DNA of 64,000 nucleotides from positions 57,936,001-58,000,000 of the forward strand of contig JAZBRS010000020.1 of the NCBI GenBank assembly GCA_037176725.1, given 5' to 3'. The position numbers were made by a program, and so were the translations under genes. Shown here one piece after another: positions 1 through 11,867 of the stretch (position 1 is its first letter; each line of letters opens with the position of its first letter). The notes under the pieces are model-generated. The model was given only the letters and a program-made list of their open reading frames with translations, was not told the DNA's origin and ran no database searches. The DNA comes from Posidonia oceanica. Its lineage: Eukaryota > Streptophyta > Magnoliopsida > Alismatales > Posidoniaceae.

Positions 1-777
1 GTGCATGCTATATTTTTGATTTTGTAAATTGTTGTTTGTTGGGAGTAGCTGTTATCTTAACTCTTTTGGAGTTGGTGCATTTACCATGTGTATTTTTCAA
101 CAATCCTGATCGTAGTTATCAATGTACATGGTGTATAATCACATCATCCATATAAATCTAATAAATCTAAGTGATCCTAGAATTTTAATGTTTCTCATTA
201 CAGCTTTTTTTGCTAGTTTCAAGTAAAATCTTTAGTTTTTAGTGCACTTGCATAGCTTTTCGTTATTTTTACCATATTTCTGCCAATGTTTCTACCGACG
301 TCCTTTCTCTTCTTTAGAAAGACCGAACACCGACACCATTCCGACCTTTTGAACCTTTCTTATGCATGCAGCAACTGAATTTTCTATTTTCTAGGAATTT
401 TTTATGTACTATAGTTTTTCTTTACTTGTTCAAGTGTGGACTTGAGCATTCATTTATGGAGATCTTTACCTACAATCGGAGGTAGTCTCCTTCGGATATC
501 CATATGTTTTAAGAAGTTCTTTGTTGGGAAAACAGCTTCTAAGGTATAATTTTCTTCAGTGACAACTATTGTTATTCATCTTTTTACTGGAAAGTCATGT
601 TTACTCCGGGGTTGTTAGAATATCCACATGTTTTTGTATCTTTATTAACATATGTATAATTTTAGCAATCTGAACTGAAAATTTATGAGTAAAAAATGGT
701 GTAGGTTAATAGAGTTAGAACTCCTTTCCAGAAGAGATAATTTGATTTTTTTTAAATAGCAATAATCTAAATTTAAT
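1..777. other. AT-rich intron sequence, nothing recognised
   Basis: I see no exon of callose synthase, no long open frame and no repeat with clear ends. By position this should be part of the gene's large upstream intron. Confidence 0.5.
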
Positions 778-1030
778 CGGGGAGTGTGGCAACCAAGTGC
801 AATCTGGCTGACCACTCCCATATATAAGTTTATGTTATGTCTGGAACTTTATTAATAAGAGATGTCTCAATAGTCAATACAAAGAAGGGGGGAAAACATG
901 GAGCCCTATCACAACCTTGTTTGCACCCATAATGAATGGCAGACATAAAATCCATGTCATCAAAACCCCATAGTGCATGAAGAAAAAGGAAAGAAGGAAA
1001 AGCCCACTAGTGCTGAAAAACTAAAAAAAG
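778..1030. repeat. Direct repeat copy 1 (about 250 bp)
   Basis: The stretch shares long blocks with 1408-1660, including TTATTAATAAGAGATGTCTC followed by an imperfect AATAGTCAAT[A/T]CAAAGAAGGGGG and, further on, CACTAGTGCTGAAAAAC. The two copies flank the TRIM at 1055-1384 in the same orientation. The origin is unknown; decayed LINE 3' tails are one possibility. Confidence 0.75.
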
Positions 1031-1054
1031 AAGAAAATTACAAAGAAATATAAT

Positions 1055-1166
1055 TGTTGGAATAGCCCCATATTGAAAAAGTGAGGACTGAGATTTGTGG
1101 TTATATATAGATGGACCTTTCTACTCATAGCCAATTGGTTTTGAGTTGGATATCCATATTCTAACA
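1055..1166 (+). repeat. TRIM 5' LTR
   Basis: 112 bp, TG...CA ends, directly followed by the primer binding site at 1167. Confidence 0.88.
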
Positions 1167-1272
1167 TGGTATCAAGACCCAAAAGAGGTCTAAACGGGTC
1201 TAAGTCCATACACATCTACCTATATTTAAAAGAGACTTGTTGGACCTAAAATAGACCATAGGTGAGGGAGAG

Positions 1273-1384
1273 TGTTGGAATAGTGCCACATTGAAAAAGT
1301 GAGGACTGGAACTTGTGGTTATATATAGATGTGTCTTTCCATTCATAGTCAATTGGTTTTGAGTTAGATATCCATATTCTAACA
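1273..1384 (+). repeat. TRIM 3' LTR
   Basis: 112 bp, preceded by a short polypurine tract (GGTGAGGGAGAG) and followed by the target duplication ATAAT. Confidence 0.88.
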
Positions 1385-1407
1385 ATAATATTTTTTTTAA
1401 AGAAATT

Positions 1408-1660
1408 AGGGAATGTGGGTGCATTCTAGCTGTCCATTCCCATATTTAGTTTTATGTTATGCTTGGAGATTTTATTAATAAGAGATGTCTCAATAGTCAA
1501 TTCAAAGAAGGGGGAAAGCATGGTCCCTATCATAATCTTATTTGCACCAACAATGAAGGCAGGCATAAAACCACCTCATCAAAACCCCACAATGCATGGA
1601 GAATTGGTAAGGAGGAAAAGCTCACTAGTGCTGAAAAACCCAAAAAAATAGAAAATAAAA
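1408..1660. repeat. Direct repeat copy 2 (about 250 bp)
   Basis: Second copy of the stretch at 778-1030, with scattered substitutions and small indels. It contains the same TTTATTAATAAGAGATGTC block. Confidence 0.75.
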
Positions 1661-1849
1661 TTACAAAGTGTAGCCCTTGAGTGAACCACAACTGAATCAA
1701 TGAATAGGAAAAAATAATGAAAACACTGTTTCAACATATTTATCACAATAGCAGTTCTCAAAACCATAGAATAAGGAATCCCATCTTCCTAAAGTAGTAT
1801 TAGTCCACCAATTTCATGTTGAAGATCAAAGACTTTTGAGAAAATAATA

Positions 1850-3660
1850 TATATATATATTTTGAGCAGTAATACGAAGATTTCATTAAAAGAAAAAATT
1901 GGAAAAATTACAAGAAAGATTGACTGATCGACCAAGCAGGTAGAATCAAGCAAAAAGCCAGAAAGCATGATTCCACAAATAGAACCAGGAAAAACAAAGG
2001 AGAAATACAAAAAAAAGGAAACCCACAAACTTAGATAGCAACAAGACTCTCTAACCAAGCAGCAAAAAACTTTCTTTTTCCATTTAATGATATCACAACA
2101 TTCCCTAATAAAAATTCTTTTGTTCTGTTCAAGCCATCTCAGCCACCATATTGCATGAGGAAGCATACGCCACACCACTTGTTTTCTCCTCCCAAATCTA
2201 CTACAAGTGTGTCTTCTCCCAAAACCACTCAATATTGTGCACAATATGACTATCAATGCCAATCAATCGTTACCACCATTGTTTAATGTTCGAGCAGTCA
2301 AAGAACAAATGCCACAAGACCTCTTTAGTGGAACATCGGTTTGCAAGTAGAACATTGGCTCAAAACACCTCCTTGAAATACTTGCCATGCAAAGAATTGG
2401 ATCTTTGAAGGAATATGATGATTCTAGATCCACTTCACGCAAGCTATCTTGGTTCCACCAGTCGACAATACTTGAAATATGGACTTTCATTGAAAAAGAC
2501 CATCACTGCTCCATAACCAATACTATGAATCAGGGTAAGAGTTGAGCAAGGAATAATCATGGGAATGTAAAAGAGCCATCAATGATAAGAAGTCAATAAC
2601 TTCATCAACATTTAGATCCCTCCTAAATCGAACATTCCAAACAATCCCTGCCTTAGAATGCTCAAAACACTCAGATAATCTCACTTCAGGTGAAGAAGCA
2701 ACTCGGAAGAGAGCCGGGAAGGACATCAACCCAAAACCGAATCCATTCTCCCCTCCCAACCACCACCTTCATACCATAGTAGACTACCTCCTCCTCCTCC
2801 ACCACCCCCTTCCAAACACCTACTAACCTATTCCCAGGACAAACACCTAAAATTGATAACTTACCCCTGTACCACTTCCCTAAAATCATCTTTTGCCACT
2901 AACTATGACCAATTTCACCACCTGTCCCAAGCCATTTCCCTAAGAGAGCCAAATTAAACAGTCAAATACCTCTGAGACCGATGCCACCTTTTTTTGACCT
3001 ACAAACTTTGCTCCATGCCACCAATGTGAAAATCTTTCTGTGCCCTTTTCTTTCCACCTTTCCATAAAAACTATTTGATGATACTTTAAATTTGATTTGC
3101 CACAAACACTGGGATTGTGAATATGGAGAGAAAATAAATCGGGGGGTTAGACAGAATTGAGGATATCAATGTGACTTTGCCACCCATAGAAAGGTATCTA
3201 CCATTTGAATCAGACAATGTTTTCTCCAATCTATCAATCACAGGTCCCCAATCTCTTGCTTTGATCTTGCCACTTGACAGTGGTAATCTCCAGGTACTTA
3301 AACGGAAAGACATCCACATTACAACCCATAAATTCTACCTTTTCTTTAACCAGTGAGTAAGTACAACACACACCTGTAGCTGTTGATTTGTGAAAATTCA
3401 CCTTCAAACCCGTAATCATCCCAAAAAGACCCAGGTTAAATTAATCACTTCTTGATGAGAGGTGCCATAAAAGACAATTGTATCATTAGTGTACTATATA
3501 CTGGAGGTAAGGTACACTCTTGACACCCTTACAAGGCCGAAAACCACAAAATTTTCTCTGCTGTTTCAACTTTAATACACATTCTTCCAAATACTTCTGC
3601 CACCAGTGAAAAACGTAATGGTGATAATGGGTTCCCTTGTCTAAGTCCTTGACCACGTCC
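1850..3660 (-). mobile_element. LINE fragment (L1-type), 5'-truncated, 3' half of ORF2
   Basis: On the minus strand the degenerate frames read a QGNPLSPL-type reverse transcriptase motif (about 3620-3650), GFRPCKGVKSVPYLQY, GLKVNFHKSTATGV, GCNVDVFPFKYLEI, SMGGKVTLISSILSNPPIYF and the 3' block VVWRMLPHAIWWLRWLEQNK. The same blocks occur in the + strand LINE at 5743-11851 (VNFHKST, GCKIDEFPFRYLGL, MLPHAIWWMRWFERNR), so both belong to one family. The YxDD site is broken by frame changes. The 3' end lies near an (AT)n run at about 1845-1860. Confidence 0.8.
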
Positions 3661-3689
3661 AAAATAACCTTGGCTGTGTGGTTTGCCAC

Positions 3690-5500
3690 CTTGTTTCCTT
3701 CCCTGTAAGTACGGATGATGGTAAAATGCCTGTCATGAATGATCTTTATATTATATCTCCACAACACTGGACCTTCCAAGACACATATGATTGGAATTCA
3801 ACAACTGAACTAACACTTGGGAATAAAAGAACAGGCAAGTTTTAGTTGGCAGATAAATTTCATACCATCATAAAGAGCACATTCTCCATCCACAAAATTA
3901 GAGGTGAAATTATAGAAATGGCTACAACCAAAGATAAAAGATCCTCTTTATCACAAATAACACCACCCATACTAGACGAACCTGGATTGCCATGACTTGA
4001 ACTGTCAACGTTGAGCTCCCAACCACAAACTAGTTTGTTCCAAAAAACAATAATGGGCCACTTGATAGGAATAGAGTCGACGCCGATTCCATAGGAAGGT
4101 TCATTTCTATTCCTGAAAGTACAAAAGTCAGCAAGATACTTGGCCTTGAAAGAAATATCTGCAATCAATATCCCGGAAAGCTTGCAATAAGCATTATTTG
4201 TATGTCTATTTTCTATAATTGCAATAACATCAGAAAGACCAACAAGTACTTATTGGAAGACTGTAAGTTAAAAGATCATGAGAGTTGAGAATTTGAGATA
4301 GCAAACCAGGTTTGAAGTATGAAAACCATCTCCATCACTGAAACCAATCCACAATAAAGAACCCAACTAACTACATATGCTAATAGCTAGATGGCTGTGC
4401 ATATGATCAACATTTTCAGCGATGGGAGTAGAGTAACACTCACAAATGGAATTCCAGAAGCTTGGGTTCTATCATCCATAGGACAAATACCGAGAAGAGC
4501 TCTCCAAACCAAATGACTTCATTTTTAAAGAATAACATGATGCCAAATTTTTTAGAATAGCAAGGAAGTGGGCCTATGGAGGTGAAATAATTGCAGAAAT
4601 TCCTTCAAAGAAAAGGATCCATGAGGAGATTCTATCCACATAGGGGCATCTTGAATATCAGATTGAATAGGATTTCAATAAGCAAAGAGATCTTTTATGG
4701 CAGTAGGAATCAAAGCAGAATCACCAACGAAGTCACTTTGAGCATTAATTATATCTTTTATATGAATATATTTATCTCTAACTTGGCCCCAAATATTACC
4801 ATCATTCATTGAATTAAGAAGTTGATGCCCTATCCAAATATCTGATCAGAAAGAGATTTCCCTGGATCCAACATTCCAAACAACATTGGGAAGCAATAAA
4901 TCAAAGCTTGAAGTGTACCTTTATGCTAAGGAGAATGAAGATACTGAAACTTCAAAGAGGTCCAATCAGTGGCTCTCCTGTAATTGGCAGGAAAAAAGGT
5001 TAGACCGAAAAGAAAAATTTGCCAAAGCAGAGCAAAATATTTTCCCACTAAAAAGCCACCATCACATCGTTAAGATGTCTGAAACCAAGACCTACCTCAT
5101 TTAAAACCACATCCTCATTTAAGGGCAAATCGTTTTCCCTTGAAAAGCCACCATCACATCTTTAAGACGCCTGAAAGTCCTCCCTCATTTAAGGGATAAC
5201 AGATGTCAGACCATCTTTTCCAATGCCTTTTAAAGGATCCTTTGAAAGCTCCCAAAGGAAATTAGAAAGCAAAGGTTCATACAGTAACAAAAACTGCAGT
5301 AACTGCAAAAGTGTATATGGAAAATTGGGAATAGAGTCGAAAATAAACTGGGAATACAGATTCGTCTTAATGCAGTAACAAAAACTGCAGTAACTGCAAA
5401 AGTGTAATTTGGAAATTGCGAATCGAGTCTAAAACATGCTTGATCAAATTAATTATCCCACCATGAGAGGGATACCTACAAAGCCAACCAAGCCAACCAG
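3690..5500 (-). mobile_element. LINE fragment with RNase H domain, truncated at both ends
   Basis: Minus-strand frames give a zf-RVT-type region at about 4400-4700 (APMWIESPHGSFSLK, then HLVWRALLGICPMDDRTQ). RNase H blocks follow at 3690-4060 (WELNVDSSSHGNPGSSSMGG and TYREGNKVANHTAK). Stops and frameshifts are frequent. RNase H at the C-terminus sets it apart from the neighbouring LINE at 1850-3660, in which I see none. The 3' end is cut where that fragment begins, so two unrelated LINE pieces abut near 3660-3690. Confidence 0.7.
5047..5430. repeat. Two local tandem duplications
   Basis: AAAGCCACCATCACATC recurs at about 5050 and 5141, together with CTCATTTAA blocks, giving a period near 90 bp. 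CAGTAACAAAAACTGCAGTA recurs at about 5281 and 5372 with its flanks, again about 91 bp apart. Both pairs are imperfect and lie within or beside the decayed LINE. Confidence 0.7.
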
Positions 5501-6004
5501 ATATTCAGTTTGCAATTTTATCAACAATATGCTGCTGATGCAAATAAATTTCCCAGGATAGGGATTCGTGTAGGAACAAGCAAAACGGGGTGGAAAAACT
5601 CCAATCTTATTCAATTAAACCAAAATGACAAAAATTGCCTACACTACTCCATGACTATGTTATGGATACATAAGCCTTATTTAAACTCAAACAACCTTTA
5701 ACTTCAAGCTTAATGCTAATCTAAAATGTAAATGATGATGAACTCGTCAAAGCTGGTGGAAACTGACCCCAATAAGAACAAACTTCTGGGAAGTTTTAGG
5801 CGATGAGAGAGAGTGAAAGGGCGAGAGTGGTGATGGCGGCAGAAGTCTCGGCGATGGGGCTACAAACACCAACCTGTGGTGGTGGTGATGGAGGCATATA
5901 CCAAAAGTGGCTTCCAGTGTGAATTCCATCTTGTTGGGGAGTGGGCCGTTGAGAGTGGAGAAGACGACGAATAGAATGACAGCTTCCCACAGAAGAGACT
6001 TCTC

Positions 6005-6112
6005 TGCCTGAAGTGCTATGATAGAGGTCACCTACAATCTTAATGTCAGAACTCATGGTTGTGTCGAAGATGTTGGGGTATCAGACATCGAGAGAAGGGG
6101 TGCCCTAGATTG
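6005..6112 (+). pseudogene. LINE ORF1 remnant, double CCHC zinc knuckle
   Basis: The frame starting TGC at 6005 reads CLKCYDRGHLQS-stop-C and then CRRCWGYRHREKGCPR. Paired CCHC knuckles are typical of plant L1 ORF1 (RNA-binding) proteins. One in-frame TAA interrupts the first knuckle. Confidence 0.8.
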
Positions 6113-8051
6113 ACGTCTCCCCCTAAGGCGTCAAATGCTGCTAGGGTTTCTACTGATCAGTTTTGTGAGACATTGGTGTAGCTATATGGTTATAGTGGAG
6201 AACAAGAGTATGGTGGACTGAAAGTAGGGCCAACAGTGACTGTCTCTAGTTGGGGAAGGACCAAAGCTTAAGGTACCAGTGGTATGCTTGGCAGATAATG
6301 ATAGGCAGATACTCCAAAAGCTTGAGTTGGTGCCTTGGTGGTTGTGGTGGAATGGGTTGAGCAAGATGGATGGGAGGTCGTATGTTGACTTTTCAGACAA
6401 AGATGGTGGGGTGATTTCCAGTTCCTTAGAATTGGGAATACAACAGTAGTGATCTATATAGCAAATTTGTAGTTCATGGATGAAATACTCCTAATGGAGG
6501 ACGTGATAGGGGAATTAGAGTTCCTTTCTCACAGTGGACAACCTCAATTAATTCATTGTCGCCACCAGCAAGGTGGGTTGCAATTTTTGGGATTTCACTG
6601 CATGCTTGTAAATTGAGTGTACTCACTGAAATCACAAATTTTTTTTGGGCTTTTTAAAGGCAGGGTTAGGGGTAGACATTATGCTGATGATATACAGTCA
6701 GAGGTGATCTTAGTGGTGGCACAAAGGGTGTTGGATATTGTTGCTATTCAAATTGGTGAGGAATGTTATCAACAGTCCCTAGCGGTAGTGGGTTCGGCAT
6801 ATGGAGGAGCAAATTTGTTAAATGAGGTGGGTCAGAGGCGTGGCCTCTGCAGTCCTGAAGGTGGTAACGAATGACTGTTGCACTGTCGTGGTTTGGGGAT
6901 GTTGATTTCTGATAATCAGGACTGCAGAGGAAAGGGCAAATGAAGCGTCTGGTCAGCTGGAGGAAGAAGAAATCGAGTTAAATCCTGAGTCAACTCAGCT
7001 GCAGTTGGGCTCCCTTCAATTCAAACAAGATGAGTTAGGTACTGAGTTTGACTCATGTGAGAGCCTCAACCCAATTACCCAAGTAATACCTTCTCTCTGC
7101 CTGAATCCTGTGTGAAAACGCCAGAGTCTTGTGGTTGGTTTGGGTTCACTCCAAATGATGGCGAGATAGAAGGTCTCCTTAGGGATGATAGCTTGGGATT
7201 TTCTCCGGTGAGGGTGGTAGTTTTGACAGCAGTGGTTGAAGGTCATCTATCTCTTTCTATCACTACGAAAAGGGGCTGTTGTGGCTGTTGATTGATGGGG
7301 GAAGCCCTGTGCAGGGTGAGTTCGGTTCCTCTGGACTGAGGGCTTGTACTTTTACGTGGCCATCTGGCTTTGTGAACAGTGCTCATTGATCGGCATCAAA
7401 AGTACTTTGCAACGGGTTTTTGAGTTCGGACTTTGGGAAGTCCTTATCACAATGAGAATTCGGACATGGCTTCGCCAGTGTCACTGAGTGAGCTTGACTA
7501 CTCCAATGAAGAATTGGGCATCCATCGATTCTTTTCCTCATTAAACTCCGAACAGGATTGGGAATCTATTAAGATTTGTCATGGGGTAAGGAAGGGAAAT
7601 TTCATAACAAATGTTACCATCACAAATATTCCTCTTTTTAACTCTTCCCAGACTGTCTTCTAGTTTTCTCCTCTTTGTCTCCACCTTTTGCAGGCACCAA
7701 CAGGGTCGAGCACTCACAAGGACACACATAGTGCTGATAGGGAGAGAGTGAATAGTAGGGGTAGACAGAATGGGAGGGCGAAGGAGATGATGGTTTATAG
7801 GAGAAGAAGGTGGTGTGGGGAGATGAGTCATAGAAATAGAATTGAAGTGGGTGGGGAAGATGTAAATAGGGGATATTTGTGGTCAGATGAATACTTATTG
7901 GGGTTTGGCTGGATGTTTGGCTTTTCATTATCAGATAGTATTAGCAGCATCAGCAGATATCTTATAGAGGTGTGTGGCCCTACTTGGACAGTGGAGAAGC
8001 AGATTTGACGATCAGTAGCATACAACAATGGCTGGGTACTGAATTGTTACA

Positions 8052-8730
8052 ATGAAGATATTATTGTAGAATGTGAGGGGTCTAGGTGGTGTTGATAAGC
8101 GTCGATTGGTGAAATCAGTGATTCGGGGTGCGAAATCTGATGTTGTTTGTCTACAGGAAACAAAGCTCACTAGTGTTGATAGCTCAGTTTGTTGGTCAGT
8201 GGTTGGTATTGAATTGGATGAGTTTGAGTTTAAAGAATCTGCGGGAGCCTCTGATGGTTTGCTTATTGCCTGTGACGGTTCTATACTATCATGTATTCAG
8301 AGAATTATCATGACTTTTGGCCTTATGGAGGTATTTGAAGAGAGATCCTCCAGCATCAAATGGGGAGTTTTGAATGTATATGGCCTGTGTGAACGGTCAA
8401 GAAGACATGCTTTCTGCGATATGCTTCATAGTATAGATCAATATGGGGTGAGCAGAATGGCAATTGTTGGTGACTTTAACATGACAAGATTTATTGAAGA
8501 GCGTAATGGTCAGGGTAATAGATTGACTACTGGAATGTTGGAATTTAGTGAGGTAATCAGAGATATGGAGTGGATAGATTTACTGATCTCTGGATGCCGG
8601 TTCACGTGGTCAAATCTTTGCCAAGATCCCAGTTTGGCCAAAATTGACAGGATTAGAGTATCCCATGATTGGGAATATGAATGGCCTAATACTTGAGCTC
8701 ACAGTTTGCCATGAATAACATCAGATCATA
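8052..8730 (+). pseudogene. LINE ORF2 endonuclease remnant
   Basis: An exonuclease/endonuclease/phosphatase fold protein that nicks the target DNA for LINE insertion. The frame from 8073 stays open for 207 codons with the catalytic-type motifs QETKL, VGDFNM and, after a stop, SDH at about 8725. The expected W in MKILSWNVRG is TAG at 8067-8069, so translation from 8052 would stop at once. Confidence 0.85.
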
Positions 8731-9374
8731 TGACGCTGCTGCTGCAATCAGAAGATTCTATGGATTGGGGTCTGAGACCTTTTAGATTCGAAACTGCTTG
8801 GTTTGAATTTAATTGCTTTGATGGCTTATTTAGAGGATGGTGGGAAGCGACAACAGTTCATGGGGAATCTTTTTTCACATATGAGTGGGGTCCAATGTAG
8901 AGATTGTGCTTCGAACTCAAATAGATCAAACATAAGATCAAAAATTGGTCGGCTGAGGAAATGTGACAGGTGGGTGTGGCATCCAAGATGATTCAGAAAA
9001 GATAGATGAATTGGATAAAAAGGAAAGCTCTTGGAGTTGGGTCAATTAAGAGAAGGAAAATAGAGAGCTTCACCAAAAGGAATCAGGAGATTGGTTGACA
9101 AGAGATGAAATTGCATGGCGACAAAGATCAAGAGCATTGTGGCTGAAAGAGGGAGATAGAAACACAAAATTCTTCCATAGCATTGCAAATTGCAGATGAG
9201 GAGCTAATTTTTTGAGACCGGTGGTTGTTGGAGGCAATATCATTACAGAGAAAGAAGAGGTTAGATTGGGGATCGAATCTTTCTTTAAAGAACATATAAG
9301 ATAAAAACCACAGATGAGCATTTTTTTCTGATGGGCTAAATTTTAAGCATTTAAGCTTCACCGAGGCGATAGAA

Positions 9375-10373
9375 TTGGAGGCATTGTTTTCTGAAAATGA
9401 GGTTAAAAAGGCAATTTTCATGATGGCCGGTGATAAGGCTCCTGGACTTGATGGTTTTCCCATAGTTGTGTTTCAAAGATATTGGGAATTATTCAGGGAG
9501 GATGTGATTGATATAATGAAGGCTTTCCATGCGGATGGTGGGGATGTTGGCCTTGCTAACACCACTTTCATCACTTCGATTACAAAGACAGATGGGTGAT
9601 TGATATTGGCGATTTTAGACGGATCTCAATGGTCTGTACCAAATAGTAGCCAAGCGTTTAGCAAAAGGAAACTGATTGATGATTTCCAATTTGCGTTTTT
9701 TAGTGGCACATGAATGTATTGAATCTAGAGTGAGACACTAGACCCTGGACTAGTGTGGAAGCTTGATATAGAAAAGGCATATGACAACATGCACTGAGCT
9801 TGTCTAGATGAAGTCATGAGATGCATGGGTTTTGGGCAGAAATGGCGTGACTGGATTTTTCATCGTGTTAGGTCTACCAAATTCTCAGTTCTTGTAAATG
9901 GGTCTACAAAAGGATTCTTTGGATGTGCACGAGGTTTAAGGCAAGGTGATTCACTATCACCGTTGCTATTTTCTCTTGTGGCTGAGGCTTTTGGTCGAAT
10001 GTGTATTAAAGCAAATGAGGTTGGCAAAATTCAAGGCTTTTGCCCAAGCAGAGGAATGAGAAAGGTCCCTTACCTTCAATATACGGATGATACTATTTTA
10101 TTTTGTAATGCCCTCCATCAGGAAGTAATCAATCTAACATGCTTATTTGGTTTTTTTGGGATGATATTTGGGCCAAAAGTAAATTTTCACAAATCAACAG
10201 TGACTGGTGTTTGTTGCAATGACGATTTGGTAGTGGAGGAAGCTCTATTCCTTGGCTGTAAAATTGATGAATTCCCCTTTCGCTATCTTGGGTTGCTGCT
10301 CAATAGGGGTCGTATCAAACATCGTGAGTGGGACCCAGTGATTGACAGATTTGAAAAGTGCCTATCTGGATGA
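9375..10373 (+). pseudogene. LINE ORF2 reverse transcriptase remnant
   Basis: Two open stretches (9375-9599 and 9816-10373) carry KAPGLDGFPIVVFQRYWELF, RGLRQGDSLSPLLFSLVAEA, YLQYTDDTILFCNA and GCKIDEFPFRYLGLLLNRGR. They are separated by frame changes and stops around 9600-9815, where the conserved F-D---A region should be. The active-site DD is kept. Confidence 0.87.
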
Positions 10374-11120
10374 AATGAAAGATTTTTATCTATGGGAGGC
10401 AAACTCACTTTGATATATTTTTGATATTTCAAATATGCCTATCTATTTTCTCTCCATATTTAGAATCCCAGTTTCTGTGGCTAATATATTGGAAGGTATT
10501 ATAAGACAGTTCCTATGGAAAGGTGGGGGGAAATGAAACACAAGTGGCTTCCATATGGTAGCATGAAACAAGGTTTGTGGACCCAAAAAAGAAGGTGGCC
10601 TCTGTATTAGAGGCTTTCGAAACTTCAATTTGGCACTTTTGGGGAAATGGCTGTGGCGGCTTCAAGATGGTGGTGAATTTGGGTCTCTCCTTTGGCAAAA
10701 GTGATTATTCAGAAGTTGTATGATGGCAGTTTGGTATCAATAATCTTGTTAGTAGAGTTGGGAAGATATGGAAGGGAGTGTTAAAAGCGAAGGGGATTAT
10801 GAAGTGTGGTATGAGTGGTGTTGTGGACAGGGGTCAGTGGGTTAGATTCTGGGTACATTGGTGGATTGGTGATTCAGCATTGTGTGTGTCCTTCCCAAAG
10901 CTCTTCCGAGTTGCTGCCTTTCCCTTAGCAAGAATATCTAGTGTTTTGTGAGTTCCGCGGTAGGGACTGTCTTGGTTGTTCGATTTAGGAGGGATTTATG
11001 TGATGGTGAGCTTTTAAAGTTTGTTGATTTACTTTCTCGTCTGGAATCTCATGGTTCCTCCTTTGTGGTTTCTTACTTTGGCCCTGTTGAGTGGTTATGA
11101 TCCAAAAATGGTTCTCTTTC

Positions 11121-11666
11121 TGTGAGCTCTTTATTTCAGGTTATGCATGGTGGTGGTATTGAGATGAGCTGGACTAAATTGGTGTGGAATCACCATATCC
11201 CTACCAAAGTTCAATTTTTTGTGTGGCAGCTTCTTCATGGTGGCATACTCATGGAGTTGGCTCTAAAGAGGTGGGGAATGTGTTTGGCTTGCATTTGCCT
11301 GAAAGCAGAAGAGGATTTGTAGCATCTCTTCTTTGGTTGCAACAATATTTCAAGGTGGTGGGCAATTCTTGTTAATCTAGATCTCACAAATGTCAGACTG
11401 TATAGGTGTTTTGGGAGCCTTGGAATCTGAGGAGAGGACTAGAGTGTAGGAAGAAGATAGTTTGGTGCATGCTCCCACATGCGATTTGGTGGATGAGATG
11501 GTTTGAAAGAAATAGATGGATTTTCCATCGTTCTGTATTACCTGACCAAGTTTGGAAGCATAGAATTTTTGAGGTAGTAATTGAATGGTATTCTTCGCCA
11601 CCTGATTATGCTGTGTTGACAGATGCTGTTATTGGTGCTTGGTTAGAAGTCTTGGTGACACTATAA
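11121..11666 (+). pseudogene. LINE ORF2 C-terminal zf-RVT region
   Basis: The frames read WTKLVWNHHIPTKVQFFVWQ, LALKRWGMC and, after a shift, VVWCMLPHAIWWMRWFER-like sequence. This is the zinc-binding reverse transcriptase tail common in plant LINE proteins. No RNase H domain follows. Confidence 0.75.
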
Positions 11667-11867
11667 GAAGTGTCATGGGTGTAGTTCGAGTTTTTCTACT
11701 ATTTTTACTTTAAGGTTGTTCCATGTTGGAACCTGTTTTTGCCTTTTGTGGTCTTCTATCTACTGGACAGATCCCCTTTAGTGTAGCTTGTTTTTGTAGT
11801 TTCTTGTCCAAGTTTAAATGTAATGCTTCTATTTCCACCGCTAAAAAAAAATCTAAATGATGACAAC

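Larger units (their letters stand above)
1055..1384 (+). mobile_element. TRIM: miniature LTR retrotransposon, structurally complete
   Basis: Two 112-bp terminal direct repeats (1055-1166 and 1273-1384, about 88 percent identical by eye) begin TGTTGGAATAG and end CATATTCTAACA. The internal region is only 106 bp. It starts with TGGTATCAAGACCC, a primer binding site for initiator tRNA-Met, and ends with the purine-rich GGTGAGGGAGAG. A perfect 5-bp target duplication ATAAT flanks it (1050-1054 and 1385-1389). It has no coding capacity. These are the defining features of terminal-repeat retrotransposons in miniature, which move with proteins from other elements. Confidence 0.9.
5743..11851 (+). 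mobile_element. Near full-length, inactivated L1-type LINE
   Basis: The element runs with the gene. ORF1 remains include two zinc knuckles at 6005-6110 (CLKC, GH, a stop, C; then CRRC, HREKGC). ORF2 starts at 8052 with MKILL, then a stop where the family has W, then NVRGLGGVDKR. The APE endonuclease spans 8073-8730 (QETKL, VGDFNMTRF, TSDHMTLLL). Reverse transcriptase spans 9375-10373 (KAPGLDGFP, RQGDSLSPLLFSLVAEAFGR, YTDD at 10078-10090), and the zf-RVT region lies at about 11120-11360. An A-run at 11843-11850 ends it. TAAATGATGA occurs on both flanks (about 5729 and 11855), a likely decayed target duplication. Many stops and frameshifts show it is dead. Confidence 0.85.

Noticed and set aside
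1842..1862. (AT)n microsatellite as a regulatory element
   Set aside because: It is a short simple repeat at the probable 3' edge of a LINE, with nothing to suggest function.
8073..8696. Functional endonuclease gene (207 codons)
   Set aside because: It is the endonuclease part of a LINE with a stop just upstream and a broken remainder.
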